Part shown: piece by piece, positions 59,361 through 64,000 of the stretch
Position numbering within the stretch: the stretch's first letter is position 1
Layout: each line of letters begins with the position of its first letter
Assembly (NCBI RefSeq): GCF_028502605.1
Contig: NC_079233.1
Location: 5,952,001 to 6,016,000 of the forward strand
DNA: 64,000 nt
Source of the DNA: Trichoderma breve
Lineage: Eukaryota > Ascomycota > Sordariomycetes > Hypocreales > Hypocreaceae
Direction: 5' to 3'
Translations under genes and position numbers: made by a program
Notes under the pieces: generated by a model
What the model was told of the DNA's origin: nothing
Databases searched by the model: none
What the model saw: only the letters and a program-made list of their open reading frames with translations

Positions 59361-62300
59361 TTATTCTCTTGCTATTGCTATCTCTTTTCGCTTAGACAAA
59401 TTATTGCCTTGCTCCCCAACGCTGGCTTCGCTTGGTGTGCTTCTTCTTCTTTTGAGGTTTCTTAGGGCTGAATCGCTCGTCTTTAGGGCATGAGCAACCG
59501 AAAACGAGTTGCCTGTACTACCAGCAATTAATAGAGGCGCTAGATCGACTTCAGAGGTCCCGACACTCGTCGTCGTGTCTTCACGTAGAGTGGGAAGCTT
59601 GATGAAAACCACATTTGTCGAAGTTACAGTTACCAATAGGGAATCAGTCATGGCCACATCGGCAGTGCTCTTGGGCCACTCAGAAGGTCCAGGCCGATAC
59701 GCCATCGGTACAAAGCAGTTCTTTTTACCGTTTAGCAGAATCCAGCTGCCCCGTTCAGGCCAGGGACTGTCCGAGCGATAGTCGTAGGAGTAGCCAAGCC
59801 GTGGGGATGTCTGCCAGTGCTTCCATGAGGAAGTTTTATAGAAGACGGATTTAGTAGTGAGAATTTGGCCACTTAAAGGATCAAAAGATAGTAATCGTAG
59901 ATGCTCATTACCGTCAAAAGCAAAACTCTGCAGACAAGCGCCGGTAGCAACGTCAAATATTTGGGCCATGGATTTTGTAATGCAGGCCAAGATCGCCGAA
60001 TCAGATGAAAAGGATATCTTTGCTTCGTCAAAAGAAGCTAGAAGTGAATCTTTTCTTTCTTGAGCAGGATTAATCACAACGATGTTACCTGTATGTAAGT
60101 GCCAGATTCGTGCTTGGAGTCGCCCAGGATTCCAGAATGCTGCTACGTATGCAGAATCAGAGGAGATTGAAGGACTTATAATTCCGTTTTGTTCCAGCGA
60201 TCCATCGTGAAGTGCATATTTATGGACGAGTATGCCGGAATATATGCTCCAGATGTATATTTCACCATTGAAATTGCCAACGACCAGATATTTTCCATCG
60301 CTTGAAAATGCGACTGACGTAGACAATACGATGTCTGGGCATTCAAGCAAGCACACAGACTCTCCTGTGATAACACGCCATATCTGAATGCCAGAAAAAC
60401 CATGGCTGCTAACATGAGCTAGCAGCTGAGAATCTGGAGAGAAGATCAAGGGTTCAAAAGCTGACTTATACCCTGCAAGTTTACTTTCAAGCACATGGAT
60501 CAATCTGCCATGATCTCCATCCCAAACGTGGACTTCGCTATAATAAGAATATCTCGAAGCCACAAACTTTGAGTCAGCCGATATATTAATGCTGTCAAAG
60601 GCAAAATAATGATTATCTCGTTTCAGTTGAGATACATTTTGTCTGATGATAGCGAACCAGATCTGAATCACCCTACTTTGTTGTTGTAGGTCAAATGGCA
60701 TAGACTGCTTGTAATCCGGGTCTTCGGCAATATACTCTCCCGTGTCGATACTCCAGAATTTGATAGTAAAGCCTAGAAACGTCGCTAGAATCGCCGAGTC
60801 GGGAGAAATAGCAAGATACTCCAGCTCTTGGTAATTTGAAACTTTGATACTATGCAGTAGTTCCCATGTATGGGTATCCCAGAGACGGACTTGGTATTCC
60901 GGCTCCATGGTAACTAGGACTTTGGAGTTTGGTGCAAACCAAGCATATTCAAGTTTTCCGGTTCTTGAAATGAATCTTTCCCTCTTCTTCTCATCCAGAC
61001 TAATAAGATGTTTTATTTTTGCACCCGTCTTCGCGTTGTGCACTCTAACGCCATCGCTGAACGATAGAGCCAGAAGCTGAGAGTTTGGTGAAAACGTTGC
61101 GTGCAAGTAGGGTACTTTGTCGGGCTCAAATGAATTACGGCAGCAGGCCGTCTCAGTGTCCCAGATCCTTACCAAGCCTAGTCCATGAGATGTTTTGCGA
61201 TACCACGACGCTACTAAGTCTCCCTTGGGTGATAGAGCAATAACCATTTCCTCGAGGGACTCCATTATTCCCATTGAATTGACCCTTGAAGGGAATTGTG
61301 GGTTATAGCTGGCATATGCGAAACTCAGAGATTGGTCTCCAATGCTAGATTTCTTGTCCGTGTTCCATCTTTTCATGATGCCATCTTGGGACACAGATAT
61401 AAAGTCATTAGAGTTGGGAAAGAAGGCAACTCTACTACCCAGAGTTATCTGAAATGTACCTATACAATTGAAGGGACTCGAATCCATTCTCCACAATCTG
61501 AGTACGGGGATGAATTCATCGTTACTCATTCGTCCCATCAACGAACAGTCGGAAGAGAAAACCAATTTTGGAAAATTCGATGTATTAATACGACGCAACC
61601 GTTGCTTGGAACGGCGAAAACCCCCCCGAGTCATAATCGGATCATATGTCACTCTTGCAAGGATGGGTGACGGTCCAAACTTTTCACGTACTCTCCGCTC
61701 AAATGTCTTCCGGATAGTACAGTTACGTCTATCTTTCTCCAAATTCATGACTGAAAAGTAAAGCTGTAACGGCCAGCTAGGCACAAACAATTTGAAATCA
61801 AGATTTTCCACAAATCGATAGGCATCAGCAGTGAGTTGCCTGAGGCCTTGTGTTTCACTCTCTCTGTGTAAATTTGTTGCTTGAAAAGCCTCGATCTCAA
61901 TACTTGGGCCGCCATGATAGCTTTCAACGAGGTGGTTGAGTTTGTGGAGAGCAATCTCAGCTTGTGGTTCAAGGCTGCGCATAAGGGATAAAGACTCTAT
62001 CCAACAAAGAAATTTTTCTTTGAGAAAGGAGTGAAGCCTTTCGTCGTCTTTGAGATATTTGTCTTTCTCGAACCCTTCAAATTGGTAGCCCAAGACTAGA
62101 TGCTCAACCCAGAATACGCAGCAATATCTTATGGGAAACAAGGGATCAGACCTGTTGTCTTTTGGGGATATCTCGTCTATGTGTATCCCGGGGTCTTCCA
62201 GATCATATATGTCGTACTTTAGGACACTAAACATAGCTTCTAGTGAGGTTTCAAACATCTTGTAATGCTGGTGTAGAATGGGGAAGATACGTTGAGTTGC

Positions 62301-63607
62301 ATTCTCCACGATATAATCTTTGGCTGATTGATGAATGAAGTATATAATATCTTCTCTGATCGATAGAATTGATCCACAGTCTTTCGCCATGTCGCGCATA
62401 TCTCGTAAGTTGTATGTGGCTTTGAAGTGCTTGCTTTCCTTCCAATGGGAGTTGACGAAAACGAGAAGCTCTTCAAGATGGAGAGGTCTCTTGGCTGTAG
62501 TGACAATTGAGAGTAGAACTTGACAGGCTTCTCGGCCTTTTCGCCCCAGTTTCTCAGTTCGGTCCAATATTAGACCGTAGAGATTTTCTAGGTCTTTGGG
62601 TACCTCCTCCAACACGTCTTCCACCCTCCAATGGTCTGTATTGTGTAGCTGATCAACCACCAGTGCTACCCACAAGAAAGTGCCCTGAGCCTTGCTTTTT
62701 AACATATCAAACGTTTTAGTTTGAAGCTGTTCATCATCTTTCAAGGCGTCGATTTCTTGAATGTGGTGGCTGATATATTCATCAATGGATATAGATATTT
62801 GTTCAGCATTCTGCTTCAATTCCAGGATAAGCTTTTGAGGAACTTGGTCAAGCCCCTTCTCTATGTCTTTCTCATTCCGACTCGAAAGTAGCCACTTGAC
62901 ACGGCCACTTGTTTTTATGATGAGATTGAGGAGACGTCTGCAATCTGTTATGCACTCATCAAGTGCATCAACAACACAGATGACATTTGTTAAGCCCGGA
63001 TCATTAGTGATAGTCTCAAAGATGTCGCATAGAATGACCAATGCATTAGGTCCATCCAGTTGGCCCTTGGGCCCATTCCCATGCCTCTCGCGAATACGCG
63101 AAAGGAGCGCTGGGTCTTGCTTCAGAAGCGATTGTATCAAACCGCCGACAACGGCTGCAGCGGTGTTGATCCTGTAGTCTGCGGCTTGGCAGAAGAAATA
63201 ACTTAGATTTTCGCTGTCGGAATTCTGTTCCAAGTCTTCGATGATGCCACAAAGCAACATTGTCTTGCCTTTTCCAGGATCTCCTTTAATCCAGAGGACA
63301 CCACTGTCTTTCGTATGGCGCCATTTGTTGAACTCTTCATGTTCTAAGATCCAACTAAACGAATCTTTCAAAAGAGGTCCTTTCAGCATTAAAATTCGTT
63401 TTTTATCATAAACAGGATCCGTTTTGCTGATTTCTTGGAGAAATAATCTGTCGGCATTTGAGGTATCTGTGCTGCTGGTAAGTTTCACGCCTTTACAAAT
63501 AACACAGGGAACATACCAGCATTGACCGTGATATGATTGCCATTGCCCTGATTGACAATCGCATTGTTTCCAACAGTATTTTCAGAGAAATTGCGAGAAT
63601 TTTCCAT
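59361..63607 (-). CDS. NACHT-domain NLR with WD40-like C-terminus and N-terminal amyloid-like motif
   Basis: Exon 1 (63607-63517, 91 nt) joins exon 2 (63466-59361) across a 50-nt intron (GTATGT to AGCACAG) in phase. The product has 1398 residues and an intact frame. Exon 1 encodes a short motif with GNNAIVNQGNGN at residues 13-24. The NACHT domain follows, with the family lead-in DRLFLQEISKTDP, Walker A GDPGKGKT (about 92-99), Walker B VVDALDE (about 195-201) and a sensor LLSSRNE. A helical region leads to a beta-propeller-like C-terminus (about 650-1305) built of degenerate WD40-type repeats with FSPDSQLLA and LWDTHTWELL units. Fungal NLRs of this class act in heterokaryon incompatibility and perhaps non-self defence. 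Third positions look more A/T-rich than in neighbours, as in an accessory gene. Confidence 0.85.
63517..63607 (-). other. separate first exon of the NLR encoding an amyloid-like motif
   Basis: This exon has 30 codons plus one base. The sequence is Asn-rich (9 of 30 residues) with Gly and Gln, beta-prone Ile and Val, and almost no charge after residue 9. The pattern G-N-x-A-x-V-x-Q-G-N is close to the short prion-like motifs placed at the N-terminus of fungal NLRs. Its class (HET-s-like, sigma or PP) is not assigned. Confidence 0.6.
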
Positions 63608-64000
63608 GTTTTGATGATCCTCTCGTTGATGAATCAATGTTTCATCCTATCGGGCATTAACATGTAGGTGACAAAATGATTTAGGCTGCGATCCCAACAG
63701 GTGCAGCCGACTTTTATAGAAGAGGCAGAGCCGCAGTACGTACATGTACTTGGGAATATGCCCAATAGGCTGAAAGCGTTACCTGCCAAGTTCCAGGCGT
63801 CTCTTCTGCATTTTTTTTATAGTAAGATACATACCTATGAGGCTGCAGCAGATAAGAAACTTGCAAATGAGCTGATATAATGACTCCTTGTTGGATGGCC
63901 GAGACGCCTTATTTTGGAGGCAAACTTCTCTCAGTCAAAACATAAAAGGAGATGAGCAAATCGCAGTTCGAAAAGGTACATAGCCTGCATTACGATAACT
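63608..64000. promoter_or_regulatory. upstream region of the NLR gene to the window edge
   Basis: This region contains a TATA-like TTTTATAG near 63712 on the plus strand and several GTAC-containing palindromic pieces near 63737-63750. No further gene starts within the window. Confidence 0.45.

Overview
The window is nuclear DNA of a filamentous ascomycete, most likely a Sordariomycete and possibly Hypocreales. The evidence is the gene set: Snf7, an Anp1-type mannosyltransferase, an Ecm33-type GPI wall protein, a NACHT NLR with a beta-propeller-like C-terminus, and a CFEM-like membrane protein. Most genes also carry short introns (about 49-166 nt) with GTANGT-like donors and CTAAC-like branch sites. 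The order-level placement is inference. I see no transposon, CRISPR array, rRNA or convincing tRNA.

Layout. 1-5.76 kb is gene-poor. It is followed by an MFS transporter with a very long disordered N-terminus (+, 5762-10324), converging on a CFEM-like single-pass membrane protein (-, 10779-14276). Next come the ESCRT-III subunit Snf7 (-, 16248-17116) and the Golgi mannosyltransferase ANP1 (-, 18402-19918). ANP1 is divergent from a DNA-3-methyladenine glycosylase (+, 21323-22453). After a 4 kb gap lie ECM33 (+, 26516-27852) and the convergent SPF45-like splicing factor (-, 28395-30122), which shares a 565-bp bidirectional promoter with the helicase DBP5 (+, 30688-32337). A 3 kb gap precedes a 2200-residue acidic repeat protein (+, 35318-42050). 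RPL22 (+, 42644-43335) converges on a mitochondrial carrier (-, 43810-44916). A 1692-residue disordered protein (-, 46523-51664) is followed by a 3.6 kb gap. The right part holds a small membrane protein with two PPxY motifs (-, 55318-55743), the TFIIH subunit TFB5 (+, 56856-57213), a dienoyl-CoA isomerase ending in a peroxisomal signal (-, 57406-58376) and a large NACHT NLR (-, 59361-63607).

How the genes relate. Most are conserved housekeeping genes: RNA processing and export, translation, transcription and repair, secretory glycosylation and cell wall, ESCRT sorting, and peroxisomal and mitochondrial metabolism. They are not an operon or an obvious metabolic cluster. The accessory element is the NLR at the right edge. 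I rebuilt a 91-nt first exon for it that encodes a short Asn/Gly/Gln-rich motif resembling the prion-like amyloid signalling motifs of fungal NLRs. This is the best candidate for an undescribed system here. No partner effector is visible, so it may lie beyond the right edge.

All spliced models were built by hand from splice signals, codon phase and family similarity. Each keeps reading frame and ends at a stop, but none is supported by transcript data. The least certain intron is the one in the MFS transporter gene.
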